The translations under genes and the position numbers were made by a program. DNA of 64,000 bases, taken from assembly GCF_016591715.1 (NCBI RefSeq), contig NZ_AP024109.1, positions 4,836,001 to 4,900,000 of the forward strand, given 5' to 3'. The first letter of the stretch is position 1. Every line of letters starts with the position of its first letter. The notes beneath the pieces were generated by a model. It had not been told where the DNA came from. It did not search any database and saw only the letters and a program-made list of their open reading frames with translations. This DNA comes from Mesorhizobium sp. J8. Its GTDB lineage: Bacteria > Pseudomonadota > Alphaproteobacteria > Rhizobiales > Rhizobiaceae. Shown in pieces: positions 35,572 through 44,333 of the stretch.

Positions 35572-35721
35572 ATGGAATACAATTTGATGCGGGAATTCGC
35601 CGACAGTTGGGGCCTGCTTGCCATGGCCCTGTTCTTCGTAGGCTGCATCGCATTCGCGCTTCGCCCCGGTGGCAAGGCGCATGCGGACCACGCCGCACAG
35701 ATACCTCTCAAGGACGATTGA
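35572..35721 (+). CDS. fixQ: cbb3-type oxidase small subunit CcoQ/FixQ
   Basis: A 49-residue single-helix protein, the usual size of FixQ. The hydrophobic stretch is about residues 13-30 (GLLAMALFFVGCIAFALR), followed by a polar tail ending LKDD. It lies between fixO and fixP with 13- and 2-base spacers. It stabilises the assembled oxidase in relatives. Confidence 0.9.
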   Translation: MEYNLMREFADSWGLLAMALFFVGCIAFALRPGGKAHADHAAQIPLKDD

Positions 35722-35723
35722 TC

Positions 35724-36587
35724 ATGAGCAGCGAGCATGTCGACGAAATCTCCGGCGTGACGACGACCGGTCATGAGTGGGACGGTATCAAGGAACTCAA
35801 CAATCCCCTGCCGCGCTGGTGGGTAATAACCTTCTACGTCACCATTGCCTGGGCACTCGCCTACACGATTGCCTACCCCGCCTGGCCGATGTTGAGTTCC
35901 GCGACCAAGGGCGTCCTGGGCTTTTCCAGCCGCAACGACGTCAAGAACGAAATGGCGGCGGCCGAGGCCGCCAAGGCCAAATACGTCGCGGCGATACAGA
36001 CCAAAACCGTTTCGGAAATTGCTGCCGACGACGCCTTGCGCGAGTTCGCCGTCGCTGCCGGCGGCGCCGCATTCAGGGTCAACTGCGTGCAGTGCCACGG
36101 TGCCGGCGCGCAAGGATCGATAGACTTTCCGAACCTCAACGATGACGATTGGCTCTGGGGCGGCAAGGCGGAGCAGATCCAGCAGACGATCACGCACGGC
36201 ATTCGCTTCGCCGCGGACGCCGATACCCGCCAGTCGGAAATGCCTGCCTTTGCCGACGTGCTCAAGCCGGAGCAGATCGCTGAGGTCAGCGCTTTTGTGG
36301 CCAGCCTTTCGGGGCCGGTGCGGGACAAGAGTCTGATCGAGCCCGGCGCCAAAATTTTCGCGGACAATTGCGTTGCCTGCCATGGCGAGAACGCGAAGGG
36401 CAACAGGGATCTCGGAGCACCCGATCTGACGGATGCGATCTGGCTCCATGGTTCCGGCGAAGCCGCGATTGCTTCTCAGGTGCGGGCCCCGAAGAACGGA
36501 GTGATGCCTGCCTGGGTCGGTCGTCTCGGCGAGACGACGGTCAAGGAACTGGCTGTCTATGTCCATTCGCTTGGCGGCGGAGAATAG
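35724..36587 (+). CDS. fixP: cbb3-type cytochrome c oxidase subunit III (dihaem)
   Basis: A 287-residue dihaem cytochrome c anchored by one N-terminal helix (about residues 32-52, WWVITFYVTIAWALAYTIAYPAW). Haem sites are NCVQCHGAG near residue 116 and NCVACHGEN near residue 215. It accepts electrons from the bc1 complex or soluble cytochromes and passes them to FixO. It begins 2 bases after fixQ and closes the oxidase operon; a strong hairpin follows. Confidence 0.95.
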   Translation: MSSEHVDEISGVTTTGHEWDGIKELNNPLPRWWVITFYVTIAWALAYTIAYPAWPMLSSATKGVLGFSSRNDVKNEMAAAEAAKAKYVAAIQTKTVSEIAADDALREFAVAAGGAAFRVNCVQCHGAGAQGSIDFPNLNDDDWLWGGKAEQIQQTITHGIRFAADADTRQSEMPAFADVLKPEQIAEVSAFVASLSGPVRDKSLIEPGAKIFADNCVACHGENAKGNRDLGAPDLTDAIWLHGSGEAAIASQVRAPKNGVMPAWVGRLGETTVKELAVYVHSLGGGE

Positions 36588-36626
36588 GAGCGGGGCCTAT
36601 TCTCGGCCCTCGGCCGTTCAAGCGAC

Positions 36627-36649
36627 GAGGCCCGGCCATGCCGGGCCTC
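36627..36649 (+). terminator. Strong hairpin after fixP
   Basis: A perfect stem of two 10-base arms, GAGGCCCGGC and GCCGGGCCTC, around a 3-base loop, followed by ACTTGTTTT. It separates fixNOQP from fixGHIS. Confidence 0.75.
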
Positions 36650-36670
36650 GACTTGTTTTGATCCCTCAAT

Positions 36671-36684
36671 TTGACCTGCATCAA
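36671..36684. promoter_or_regulatory. FNR/FixK-type box upstream of fixG
   Basis: TTGACCTGCATCAA lies 73 bases before the fixG start and after the fixP hairpin, giving fixGHIS its own low-oxygen promoter. Confidence 0.78.
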
Positions 36685-36756
36685 CGCGACGCGGCTTGAG
36701 CGATTGCAAGACTGCCCGGCAGAGGCGGCGCCGCTTCGCAGCGATTGGAGAAAATC

Positions 36757-38316
36757 GTGCTGGATCAGACGCAGGTAGAACGGCTCGAGGCCGAAGCGGT
36801 CAACTCCGCAAAGACGCGACAGCCGCTCTACGCAGCGCGCAGGAAGATCTTCCCGAAGCGTGCCTCGGGCCGTTTTCGCCAATTCAAATGGCTGGTGATG
36901 GCGATCACGCTCGGCATCTACTACCTGACCCCCTGGCTGCGCTGGGAGCGCGGCCCCTTCGCACCCGACCAGGCCGTTCTCGTCGACCTGGCAAACCGGC
37001 GCTTCTATTTCTTCTTCATCGAGATCTGGCCACAGGAATTCTATTACGTTGCCGGCCTGCTCATGATGGCGGGCGTCGGCCTTTTCCTGATCACGTCGAC
37101 CGTTGGGCGGGCCTGGTGCGGATACACCTGCCCGCAGACCGTCTGGGTCGACCTGTTCCTTGTCGTGGAAGGGGCGATCGAAGGCGACCGCAATGCCCGC
37201 ATGAAGCTGGACGCCTCTCCCTGGAGCCCCCGCAAGCTGTTCTTGCGCATGAGCAAGCACGCCGTCTGGCTGGTCATCGCGGTCGCCACCGGCGGCGCCT
37301 GGATCTTCTACTTCGCCGATGCGCCGAAACTGCTCGGCGAGGTCGTCACTGGAACGGCGGCGCCTGTCGCCTATGCCACCATCGCCGTGCTCACCGGCAC
37401 TACCTACGTCTTCGGCGGGCTGATGCGCGAACAGGTCTGCACCTACATGTGCCCGTGGCCGCGCATCCAGGCAGCCATGCTCGACGAAAACTCGCTGACG
37501 GTGACCTACAATGACTGGCGCGGCGAGCCGCGTTCGCGACATGCCAAGAAGGCCTCGGCCGCCGGGCAATCGGTCGGCGACTGTGTCGACTGCAACGCCT
37601 GTGTCGCCGTCTGCCCCATGGGGATCGACATCCGGGATGGCCAGCAACTGGAATGCATCACCTGCGCGCTCTGCATCGACGCTTGCGACAGCGTCATGGA
37701 CAAGCTTGGCCGGGAGCGCGGGCTGATTTCCTATGCGACGCTGGCGGACTACAACGCCAACATGGCGATGGCCACCTCCGGGGGCACCGCCCCCGTCAAT
37801 CCGGCGCTGGTGAGGACGCCGAGCGGCGGCTTCGCCGACGGCTTGGCGCACTTCCATCTGGGCAAGATCTTCCGGTTGCGCACCTACATCTATCTCGGCG
37901 TATGGTCGGCGATCGGCTTGGCGTTGGTCTATTCGCTGCTGACGCGCGAACGGCTCGAACTGAACGTCCTGCACGACCGCAATCCGCAATTCGTGACGCT
38001 CTCCGACGGCTCGATCCGTAACGGCTATACAGTCAAGCTGCTCAACATGATACCGGAGCCCAGGATGATCGAGGTCACGTTGCAGGGTCTCGACGGCGGC
38101 GAGATGAGCATCGTCGGCATCGATCAGCCCGCAAGTCGCTCGTTCTTCATCCCGGTCGAGCCGGACCGATTGAAGACGCTCAAAATCTTCGTCAGGCAAC
38201 CGGCCGATCGGATCAGAAAGCCGGCCCAGAGTTTCGAATTCCGCATCGCCGACAAGGCAAGTTCCGAAACCGCCGAATACACGGCCACTTTCAATGCCCC
38301 GGAGAACAGCAGATGA
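36757..38316 (+). CDS. fixG: cbb3 oxidase assembly ferredoxin-type protein FixG/CcoG
   Basis: A 519-residue membrane protein with several hydrophobic segments in its first half and a central bacterial-ferredoxin pair, CVDCNACVAVCPMGIDIRDG and CITCALCIDACD, for two [4Fe-4S] clusters. The C-terminal third is a periplasmic Ig-like domain. It is needed for copper loading of cbb3 oxidase in relatives. The GTG at 36757 is favoured by a GGAG six bases before it, over a TTG twelve bases upstream. It overlaps fixH by 4 bases. Confidence 0.92.
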   Translation: MLDQTQVERLEAEAVNSAKTRQPLYAARRKIFPKRASGRFRQFKWLVMAITLGIYYLTPWLRWERGPFAPDQAVLVDLANRRFYFFFIEIWPQEFYYVAGLLMMAGVGLFLITSTVGRAWCGYTCPQTVWVDLFLVVEGAIEGDRNARMKLDASPWSPRKLFLRMSKHAVWLVIAVATGGAWIFYFADAPKLLGEVVTGTAAPVAYATIAVLTGTTYVFGGLMREQVCTYMCPWPRIQAAMLDENSLTVTYNDWRGEPRSRHAKKASAAGQSVGDCVDCNACVAVCPMGIDIRDGQQLECITCALCIDACDSVMDKLGRERGLISYATLADYNANMAMATSGGTAPVNPALVRTPSGGFADGLAHFHLGKIFRLRTYIYLGVWSAIGLALVYSLLTRERLELNVLHDRNPQFVTLSDGSIRNGYTVKLLNMIPEPRMIEVTLQGLDGGEMSIVGIDQPASRSFFIPVEPDRLKTLKIFVRQPADRIRKPAQSFEFRIADKASSETAEYTATFNAPENSR

Positions 38317-38828
38317 GCGCCGAAACGCAAAAGCCAGGCGGCTTCAGCGGCAAGCACATGTTGATCGTCATCGTCAGCTTCTTCGCGGTGGTGATCGGGG
38401 TGAACGTGACGATGGCGACGCTCGCCCAAAAGAGCTGGACCGGGCTGGTCGTAGAGAACACCTATGTTGCAAGCCAGCAGTTCAACGAAGAAGCAAGAAA
38501 AGGACGAGCGCAGGCGGCGCTTGGCTGGACAGGCAAGCTGACCGTCGCTTCCGGCGAAGTCCGTTACAGCCTTGTCGACAGCAAAGGAAAGCCGGTGCCG
38601 CTGCATGGCGTCAGGATACTGTTCCGCCACCCGGCCTACGAAGCCGAGGACGAGGCCCTGACACTTGCCGCAGTGTCCCGAGATGCTCCCGGAAACACAG
38701 ACACGTTCGCTGTTCGCCACACCCCGAAAAACGGCGTCTGGATCGTGGAGATCGATGCAGACGCCGGGCTTAGGTCACCGTTTCGCGACGTCCGCCGCAT
38801 CATGATTTCAAACGGAGCCCTGCAATGA
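38313..38828 (+). CDS. fixH: FixH family cbb3 assembly protein
   Basis: A 171-residue membrane-anchored protein. One N-terminal helix (about residues 17-38, KHMLIVIVSFFAVVIGVNVTMATLA) leads to a periplasmic domain with conserved VENTYVASQQFNEEARKG. It assists cbb3 biogenesis together with FixI. It overlaps fixG by 4 bases and fixI by 4 bases, so expression is tightly coupled. Confidence 0.92.
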   Translation: MSAETQKPGGFSGKHMLIVIVSFFAVVIGVNVTMATLAQKSWTGLVVENTYVASQQFNEEARKGRAQAALGWTGKLTVASGEVRYSLVDSKGKPVPLHGVRILFRHPAYEAEDEALTLAAVSRDAPGNTDTFAVRHTPKNGVWIVEIDADAGLRSPFRDVRRIMISNGALQ

Positions 38829-41104
38829 GCTGCTGCGCGCCAGGCGCTGAGATGGCATTGGAGATGGCTGCCTCGGCACCGCCGTCGAGCGAGGAGATCA
38901 AGCTGGCCAGCCGTTCTCTGGGTGGCGACATGCACCAGACCGACCTGTCGGTTCCGACGGCTCATTGCGGGGCTTGCATTCAAGCGATCGAGACCGCTCT
39001 CTGCAAGGTCGAGAACATCGAGTCCGCGCGCGTCAACCTGTCGACGAAACGAGTGTCGATACGCTGGCATGGCGACAGTGTCCCGCCATTCTTCGCCGTG
39101 CTCGGCCGTCTCGGCTATCAGGCGCATCTGTTCGACACCGAAATTGACGAGAAGGACAGGACGCTCTCGGAGCTGATCCGCGCCGTCGCCGTGGCGGGCT
39201 TTGCAGCAGGCAACATCATGCTGCTGTCGGTATCGGTCTGGTCAGGCGCCGAGGGCGCGACGCGCGATCTGTTTCACTGGCTGTCCGCGCTGATCGCCAT
39301 TCCGGCTCTCGCCTTCGCCGGCAGAATTTTCTTCCGCTCCGCGGCGAATGCGCTGCGCCATGGCCGCATGAACATGGATGTGCCGATCGCGGTGGGCATA
39401 TCGCTCGCCTACGCGATGAGTCTTTACGAGACGATCGATCACGGCGAGCACGCCTATTTCGATGCCTCGGTGTCGCTGCTCTTCTTCCTGCTGATCGGCC
39501 GCACGCTCGACCATGTCATGCGGGAGCGGGCGCGAACCGCCGTCAATGGCCTCTCACGGCTCGCATCAAGAGGTTCGCTTGTCCTGCGTGAGGATGGAAC
39601 ACGCGAATACCTGCCCGTCGCCGAACTTGTGCCTGGGCTGCGCCTGCTCATCGTGGCCGGAGAACGGATACCGGTCGACGGCGATATCGTCAGCGGGAAC
39701 TCCGATCTCGATTGCTCGATCGTCTCCGGTGAAACCGAGCCCAAAACCGTTAGTGCAGGCGCCCATGTGCAGGCCGGCACGCTCAACCTCACGGGCCCGT
39801 TGACGATGCAGGCGACTGCCGCCGCGAAGGATTCCTTCCTGGCGGAAATGGTTCGGCTGATGGAAGCCGCCGAGGGTGGCCGCTCGCGCTACAGGCGGAT
39901 CGCCGACAGGGTATCGGCACTCTACGCGCCCGTGGTCCATCTTGCCGCCTTTGTCACATTTCTCGGCTGGATGGCCGCCTCCGGCGATTGGCATCGCGCC
40001 ATGACCATCGCTATCGCCGTGCTCATCATCACCTGCCCTTGCGCGCTCGGCCTCGCGGTGCCGATCGTCCAGATCGTCGCGGCCCGGCGCCTCTTCGAGG
40101 CCGGCGTCATGGTCAAGGATGGCTCAGCGATGGAGCGTCTTGCGGGGATCGACACGGCTGTCTTCGACAAGACCGGAACGCTGACGCTCGGGCGCCCAAA
40201 ACTCGTGAATGCGTCGTCTATCGATCCGACCATGCTTGCGATCGCGGCGGACATGGCGGCTCATTCCCGCCATCCGTTCTCGAGGGCAATCGCCAGTTAT
40301 GCGGGGTATTGCGGCCAGCCCAGCGTCGGATCCGTCACCGAGCATCCGGGCTTCGGCATCGAGGCCGTAACCCAAGGGAATACGTGGCGGCTCGGCAGGC
40401 GCGGATGGGCGGGCTGGAAGGCTCGCACCGGCGGCGAAGGCAAACCCGGCGGCTATGGCGGCACCGTGCTCTCCAAGAACGGAAACATCGTCGCCTGCTT
40501 CGCTTTCGAGGACGCGCTTCGGCAAGATGCCAAGGCAGCGATCTGCCAGTTGAAGGACGCCGGGCTTTCGGTCGATATGCTATCCGGGGATACCGCCAAG
40601 GCCTGCAGCGAGGTTGCCAAATCGTTGGGGATCGCAAGTTTCGCGCCGGCTCTGCTGCCTTCCGGGAAGGTCGAGTGGATCGAAGCGCTCACCCGCGCCG
40701 GACACAAGGTGCTGATGGTGGGCGACGGCTTCAACGACACACCGGCATTGCGGGCAGCGCATGTTTCGATGGCTCCGGCGACCGCGGCCGACATCGGCCG
40801 CCAGGCCGCCGATTTCGTCTTCCTGCGCGAAAGCCTGCTTGCGGTCCCGCTGGCAATGGATGTCTCGCGCAGGGCCGGCCGGCTCATCCGCCAGAACATC
40901 GCGATCGCCATCGCCTACAACGCCTTTGCCGTTCCGATCGCCGTTCTGGGCCACGTGACGCCGCTCATCGCGGCGATCGCAATGAGCGCCTCTTCGCTGA
41001 TCGTGATTGGAAATGCGATGCGGCTTGACGCAACGGCGAAAGCGGCGCCTGAAGCTCCGCTGGCCCGGCGCCGCACCGATGTCATCGAAGCGGCCCGTCC
41101 ATGA
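38825..41104 (+). CDS. fixI: Copper-translocating P-type ATPase FixI/CcoI
   Basis: A 759-residue P1B-ATPase supplying copper for cbb3 assembly. After a Cys-rich start (MSCCAPG) comes a metal-binding domain with HCGACIQAIETAL near residues 48-60, TGE-type motif IVSGETEPKT, the membrane metal site TCPCALGLAVP, the phosphorylated Asp in DKTGTLTLG, the HP dipeptide in SRHPFSRA and GDGFNDTPAL. All catalytic motifs are present. Its stop overlaps the fixS start by 4 bases. Confidence 0.95.
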   Translation: MSCCAPGAEMALEMAASAPPSSEEIKLASRSLGGDMHQTDLSVPTAHCGACIQAIETALCKVENIESARVNLSTKRVSIRWHGDSVPPFFAVLGRLGYQAHLFDTEIDEKDRTLSELIRAVAVAGFAAGNIMLLSVSVWSGAEGATRDLFHWLSALIAIPALAFAGRIFFRSAANALRHGRMNMDVPIAVGISLAYAMSLYETIDHGEHAYFDASVSLLFFLLIGRTLDHVMRERARTAVNGLSRLASRGSLVLREDGTREYLPVAELVPGLRLLIVAGERIPVDGDIVSGNSDLDCSIVSGETEPKTVSAGAHVQAGTLNLTGPLTMQATAAAKDSFLAEMVRLMEAAEGGRSRYRRIADRVSALYAPVVHLAAFVTFLGWMAASGDWHRAMTIAIAVLIITCPCALGLAVPIVQIVAARRLFEAGVMVKDGSAMERLAGIDTAVFDKTGTLTLGRPKLVNASSIDPTMLAIAADMAAHSRHPFSRAIASYAGYCGQPSVGSVTEHPGFGIEAVTQGNTWRLGRRGWAGWKARTGGEGKPGGYGGTVLSKNGNIVACFAFEDALRQDAKAAICQLKDAGLSVDMLSGDTAKACSEVAKSLGIASFAPALLPSGKVEWIEALTRAGHKVLMVGDGFNDTPALRAAHVSMAPATAADIGRQAADFVFLRESLLAVPLAMDVSRRAGRLIRQNIAIAIAYNAFAVPIAVLGHVTPLIAAIAMSASSLIVIGNAMRLDATAKAAPEAPLARRRTDVIEAARP

Positions 41105-41268
41105 CCACGCTCGTTTATCTCATTCCCGTGGCTCTGTTTCTGGGAGCGCTCGGTTTATCCGGCTTCCTATGGGCTTTGCGCAGCGGCCAGTACGAGGATC
41201 TCGATGGAGCTGCCGAGCGAATACTGATCGAGCCTGATCAGCGAGACGGCGAAGGTCGGCAAAACTGA
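41101..41268 (+). CDS. fixS: cbb3-type oxidase assembly protein CcoS/FixS
   Basis: A 55-residue protein read from ATG at 41101 to TGA at 41266-41268. It starts MTTLVYLIPVALFLGALG and continues SGFLWALRSGQYEDLDGAAERIL, the standard FixS layout of one helix and the QYEDLDGAAERIL motif. It overlaps the fixI stop by 4 bases and is the last gene of fixGHIS. It helps insert cofactors into the oxidase in relatives. Confidence 0.93.
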   Translation: MTTLVYLIPVALFLGALGLSGFLWALRSGQYEDLDGAAERILIEPDQRDGEGRQN

Positions 41269-41278
41269 CGTAAATCAA
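41265..41278. promoter_or_regulatory. Degenerate FNR-type box before the CBS-BON gene
   Basis: CTGACGTAAATCAA has a good right half (ATCAA) but a weak left half, 55 bases before the gene at 41334. It overlaps the fixS stop codon. Weak evidence alone; supported by its spacing. Confidence 0.4.
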
Positions 41279-41333
41279 GGCACCGTTGTTCTCGACGTCC
41301 CAAAAATAAGGCTGACGAAAGCGGGAGATTTCG

Positions 41334-42035
41334 ATGCACGCTCGCGACATCATGACGACGCCGGTGGTCACGATCGGCGCCTCCGCCTCGGTCGCCGAAG
41401 CGGCCGATCTGATGCTGACCAGGAACATCCGCTGCCTGCCGGTCCTGGGAGAGGATGGATCACTGGCCGGCGTCGTCAGCGAAGGCGATTTCCTGCGCCG
41501 GGGCGAACTCGGCACCAGACGGGCGCGGCCTCGCTGGCTCGAATTTCTTCTCGGTCCGGGCAAGCTCGCCGAGGAGTATGTCCGTTCGAGCAGCCGCCGG
41601 GTGGGCGAGGTTATGACGACCGGCGTCGTTTCGGCAGCGCCAGGCGCCTCGCTCGCCGAGATCGTGGATCTCATGGCAACCCACGACATCAAGAACGTGC
41701 CGATTCTCGACGCGGGGAAGATCGTCGGCATCGTCAGCCGCTCCGATCTGATGCGCATCCTGCTTCGCACCCTGCCCAAGTCAGGCTCCGCGACTGTCGA
41801 CGACGAGGTCATCCGCAGGAACATCCTTGCCGAGCTGCGAGGGCAGTCCTGGAGCGTTGGCGGCGACCTTATCGGCGTCACTGTCAAAAAAGGAGAGGTC
41901 GAACTGAATGGCGCCATTTTCGACGAGCGCCAGCGAAAGGCCGCTGTCGTTGCAGCGGAGAACGTCGCAGGGGTCAAGAAAGTAACTGACCATCTCTTCT
42001 ACGCCGGACCGTTGTCGGTCGTGCTCGTCTCGTGA
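41334..42035 (+). CDS. CBS-pair and BON domain protein
   Basis: A 233-residue protein with two CBS motifs (about residues 5-60 and 90-145; ARDIMTTPVVTIG and VGEVMTTGVVSAAP) and a C-terminal BON domain (about 155-225). CBS pairs often bind adenine nucleotides and BON domains bind membranes or lipids, so it may sense energy state near the envelope. Such proteins are common in rhizobia beside stress genes. It follows fixS by 65 bases and may be read from the same low-oxygen promoter. Confidence 0.85.
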   Translation: MHARDIMTTPVVTIGASASVAEAADLMLTRNIRCLPVLGEDGSLAGVVSEGDFLRRGELGTRRARPRWLEFLLGPGKLAEEYVRSSSRRVGEVMTTGVVSAAPGASLAEIVDLMATHDIKNVPILDAGKIVGIVSRSDLMRILLRTLPKSGSATVDDEVIRRNILAELRGQSWSVGGDLIGVTVKKGEVELNGAIFDERQRKAAVVAAENVAGVKKVTDHLFYAGPLSVVLVS

Positions 42036-42212
42036 TGAGCGAGCGCGGCGCGTATCGCTCGAAGCTCGCCCCGAGCCTGGGATGCAGCGCAGACGCGACA
42101 AAGCCGGAAACCGCCGTGCTCCCATAGCCGGATGTGAGCCGCCATGTGCCCGGCCGAGCTTGCTTGCCGGCCGCTCGCCATGCAGCTCGTTGCGCCAAGC
42201 GTCAAGGTTCAA

Positions 42213-42482
42213 TCAACGGATGGACTGCAATCGAGTGATCAGGTCGCTGTTGCGGCAATAGGCCGGCGGATGGTCGGCACGCGCGGTTTCGTCGAGCCAG
42301 GCTGCGCATTCGTCCTGGTGGCCGCAAGACCGGCACCGGTCGACGGCACGACTGGTGACGGCTGCGTGATCCGCCACAACCTTCAGCTGCCTGTCGACGC
42401 CCATCTTCTGCATCATGCGTTCCATCAAGGCAGTTCTGGCGTCAGCCCCGATCAGATATTCGAGAAAGCTCATGTGGCACAC
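42213..42482 (-). CDS. DUF6455-type small cysteine protein
   Basis: An 89-residue protein with DUF6455 features: a short N-terminal part followed by CRSCGHQDECAAWLDE (near residues 50-65) and a further Cys in AYCRNSDLI. The Cys arrangement suggests metal or Fe-S binding, but no function is known. A perfect FNR-type box (42526-42539) lies 43 bases upstream. An alternative start is the Met three codons later. Good candidate for a FixK/FNR-controlled gene. Confidence 0.75.
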   Translation of the reverse strand: MCHMSFLEYLIGADARTALMERMMQKMGVDRQLKVVADHAAVTSRAVDRCRSCGHQDECAAWLDETARADHPPAYCRNSDLITRLQSIR

Positions 42483-42525
42483 TCCTCAGATGACAATTCA
42501 TTGCCATCTCAAGCGGCGCGCGACG

Positions 42526-42539
42526 TTGATCTCAATCAA
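42526..42539. promoter_or_regulatory. Perfect FNR/FixK box before the DUF6455 gene
   Basis: TTGAT-CTCA-ATCAA is a perfect palindrome 43 bases before the leftward 42482 start, near the -41 position. Confidence 0.8.
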
Positions 42540-42601
42540 GGAGCGCTGTCCATTTCGTGAACTTGCTTTCGCCAAAGGGATCGATTGTCTCGCCCATGAA
42601 C

Positions 42602-43297
42602 CTAGCCTGCGGTACCGAATATCGCACCGATACCCGCGGTAAGCGCCATTGCCAGCGCTCCCCAAAAGGTAACCCGAATGGTGGCCCTCCATGCATTAGC
42701 GCCGCCAGCCCTCGCGCCGATCGCACCGAGCACCGCGAGGAACAGCAGCGACGCAATCGAAACCACGGCAACAAGTCGGGAGGGCGGTGAAAGCAGCACC
42801 ATTGCCAAAGGCATGATCGCGCCTATTGAAAACGCCGCCGCCGAAGCGAGCGCAGCCATTATCGGTCGTGCAGCAGTCACCTCGGAAATACCAAGTTCGT
42901 CGCGGGCATGTGCGCCAAGGGCGTCCTTGGCCATCAACTGGTCAGCCACCTGCAACGCCAATTGAGGCTCCACGCCTCGGTCGATGTAGATCTGGGCAAG
43001 CTCGTGCCTCTCGAATTCGGGTTGGCTCGCAAGTTCTTTTCGCTCGCGCGCGAGATCGGCGTGCTCGGTATCGGCCTGTGAACTGACGGACACATATTCG
43101 CCGGCGGCCATCGACATGGCGCCAGCTACCAGGCCGGCGACGCCGGCGACCAGCACGCTGGCGGTGGTGGCATTGGCGCTTGCAACACCAATGATCAGGC
43201 TGGCGGTCGAGACGATGCCGTCGTTGGCGCCGAGCACCGCGGCGCGCAACCAGCCGACGCGTGACACCAGGTGGTTTTCGGTATGAAGGCGACTCAT
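42602..43297 (-). CDS. VIT1/CCC1 family metal transporter
   Basis: A 231-residue membrane protein of the vacuolar iron transporter type, which moves Fe2+ or Mn2+ in plants and fungi. The signature WLRAAVLGANDGIVSTASLIIGVASA near residues 17-42 is intact; AGAMSMAAGEYVSVSSQ follows, with a cytoplasmic Glu-rich segment (about 100-135) and further helices to the C terminus. The start at 43297 (MSRLHTENHL) is preferred, since the longer frame would be unlike the family. A FixK-type box at 43401-43414 lies 103 bases upstream. The metal is not known. Confidence 0.86.
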   Translation of the reverse strand: MSRLHTENHLVSRVGWLRAAVLGANDGIVSTASLIIGVASANATTASVLVAGVAGLVAGAMSMAAGEYVSVSSQADTEHADLARERKELASQPEFERHELAQIYIDRGVEPQLALQVADQLMAKDALGAHARDELGISEVTAARPIMAALASAAAFSIGAIMPLAMVLLSPPSRLVAVVSIASLLFLAVLGAIGARAGGANAWRATIRVTFWGALAMALTAGIGAIFGTAG

Positions 43298-43400
43298 CTG
43301 AGCAAAAGGAAAGTTGTCGGTTTGATCATGGCTTGCGTCCGCATCGGCAAGCCGGGAGGGCAGCCCGCCCGTTGATTGCCCTTGGATCCGAACAAATGCC

Positions 43401-43414
43401 TTGATCGAAGTCAA
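43401..43414. promoter_or_regulatory. FNR/FixK-type box between VIT and the FMN-binding protein gene
   Basis: TTGATCGAAGTCAA lies 103 bases from the leftward VIT start and 141 bases from the rightward FMN-protein start, so it could serve either promoter. Confidence 0.65.
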
Positions 43415-43555
43415 TCGGCGACACCCGGCCCGTCGATCCGCCATTTTTCGCAAGCCGGAGCGCTGACAGCCAGTTGTCAGCTAGCTCGTGAGATATTGCT
43501 CCAACCTGCAGGGAACGGCTCGGGCCGGGCCGCGCTCAAAACCGGAACTGTGTTC

Positions 43556-44329
43556 ATGAAACAGATCGCTCTGTCTCTCTTCGTGATCGCCTCGTCGGGA
43601 GCCTATGTCTGGGATCAGGCGGGCAAGCTTGCCGACAATGATCTGCTCGATACACAAGGGGCCACCAATGCGACAGAGCAGACCTTGCCCCCTGTGGCTC
43701 CGCCGCCTCCTGCCGATCCGGTTCCAGTGCCGGCCTCGACCCTGCCGGCAGTTTCTCGGTTGGATGTACCAAGAACCCTGGCGCCACGCGCAACGCTCGA
43801 AGCCAGGGTCCACTCGACGATTGCGACGCCCGCACCACAGTCCACCTTTGCTGACAGCCAGCCGGAAACCACACAGCCTCCGCCGCCATCAGCGCCAAAA
43901 GCGGAACTCCCACGGGCGGATGCCGCACCGCTGCAGGCACGGTCATTCGCGGTGACGCCCGCCGTCTACATTCCCATTCCGCAGCCGCGACCGGATTATC
44001 CTCCAGCGCGCATTATCCATGCAGGCATGAAGCTCGCGGCGCACGGCTACACCGACGGGGTCTACACCGGTCCTCCGGCCGACGCCTACTACGGCATCAT
44101 TCAGATCCAGGCACTTGTCCAAGGGGGCCGCGTAACGGCACTCAAGGTGCTGAAATACCCCAATGACCGCCGCACCTCCGTCAGCATCAACCGGCAGGCG
44201 CTGCCGATGCTGCGTGACGAAGCGATCAGCGCGCAGAGCGCCGATGTGGACATCATCTCGGGTGCGACGCTGACCAGCAAGGCCTTCATCCAGTCGCTCG
44301 GCGGAGCCCTGAAGAAGGCTTCTTCCTGA
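43556..44329 (+). CDS. FMN-binding domain protein with N-terminal anchor and Pro-rich linker
   Basis: A 257-residue protein. An N-terminal hydrophobic segment (about residues 3-18) is followed by a long Pro/Ala-rich linker (about 35-140) and a C-terminal FMN-binding domain of the RnfG/NosR type. The flavinylation motif is DIISGATLTSKAFIQSL near residue 233; in relatives FMN is linked covalently to the Thr. It is 4 bases before the apbE-like gene, which makes that link. It is probably an electron carrier outside the inner membrane; the electron acceptor is unknown. Confidence 0.82.
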   Translation: MKQIALSLFVIASSGAYVWDQAGKLADNDLLDTQGATNATEQTLPPVAPPPPADPVPVPASTLPAVSRLDVPRTLAPRATLEARVHSTIATPAPQSTFADSQPETTQPPPPSAPKAELPRADAAPLQARSFAVTPAVYIPIPQPRPDYPPARIIHAGMKLAAHGYTDGVYTGPPADAYYGIIQIQALVQGGRVTALKVLKYPNDRRTSVSINRQALPMLRDEAISAQSADVDIISGATLTSKAFIQSLGGALKKASS

Positions 44330-44333
44330 CTCG

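Noticed and set aside
37044..38720. Antisense frames opposite fixG and fixH
   Set aside because: They mirror the codon bias of fixG/fixH and contain no known motif.
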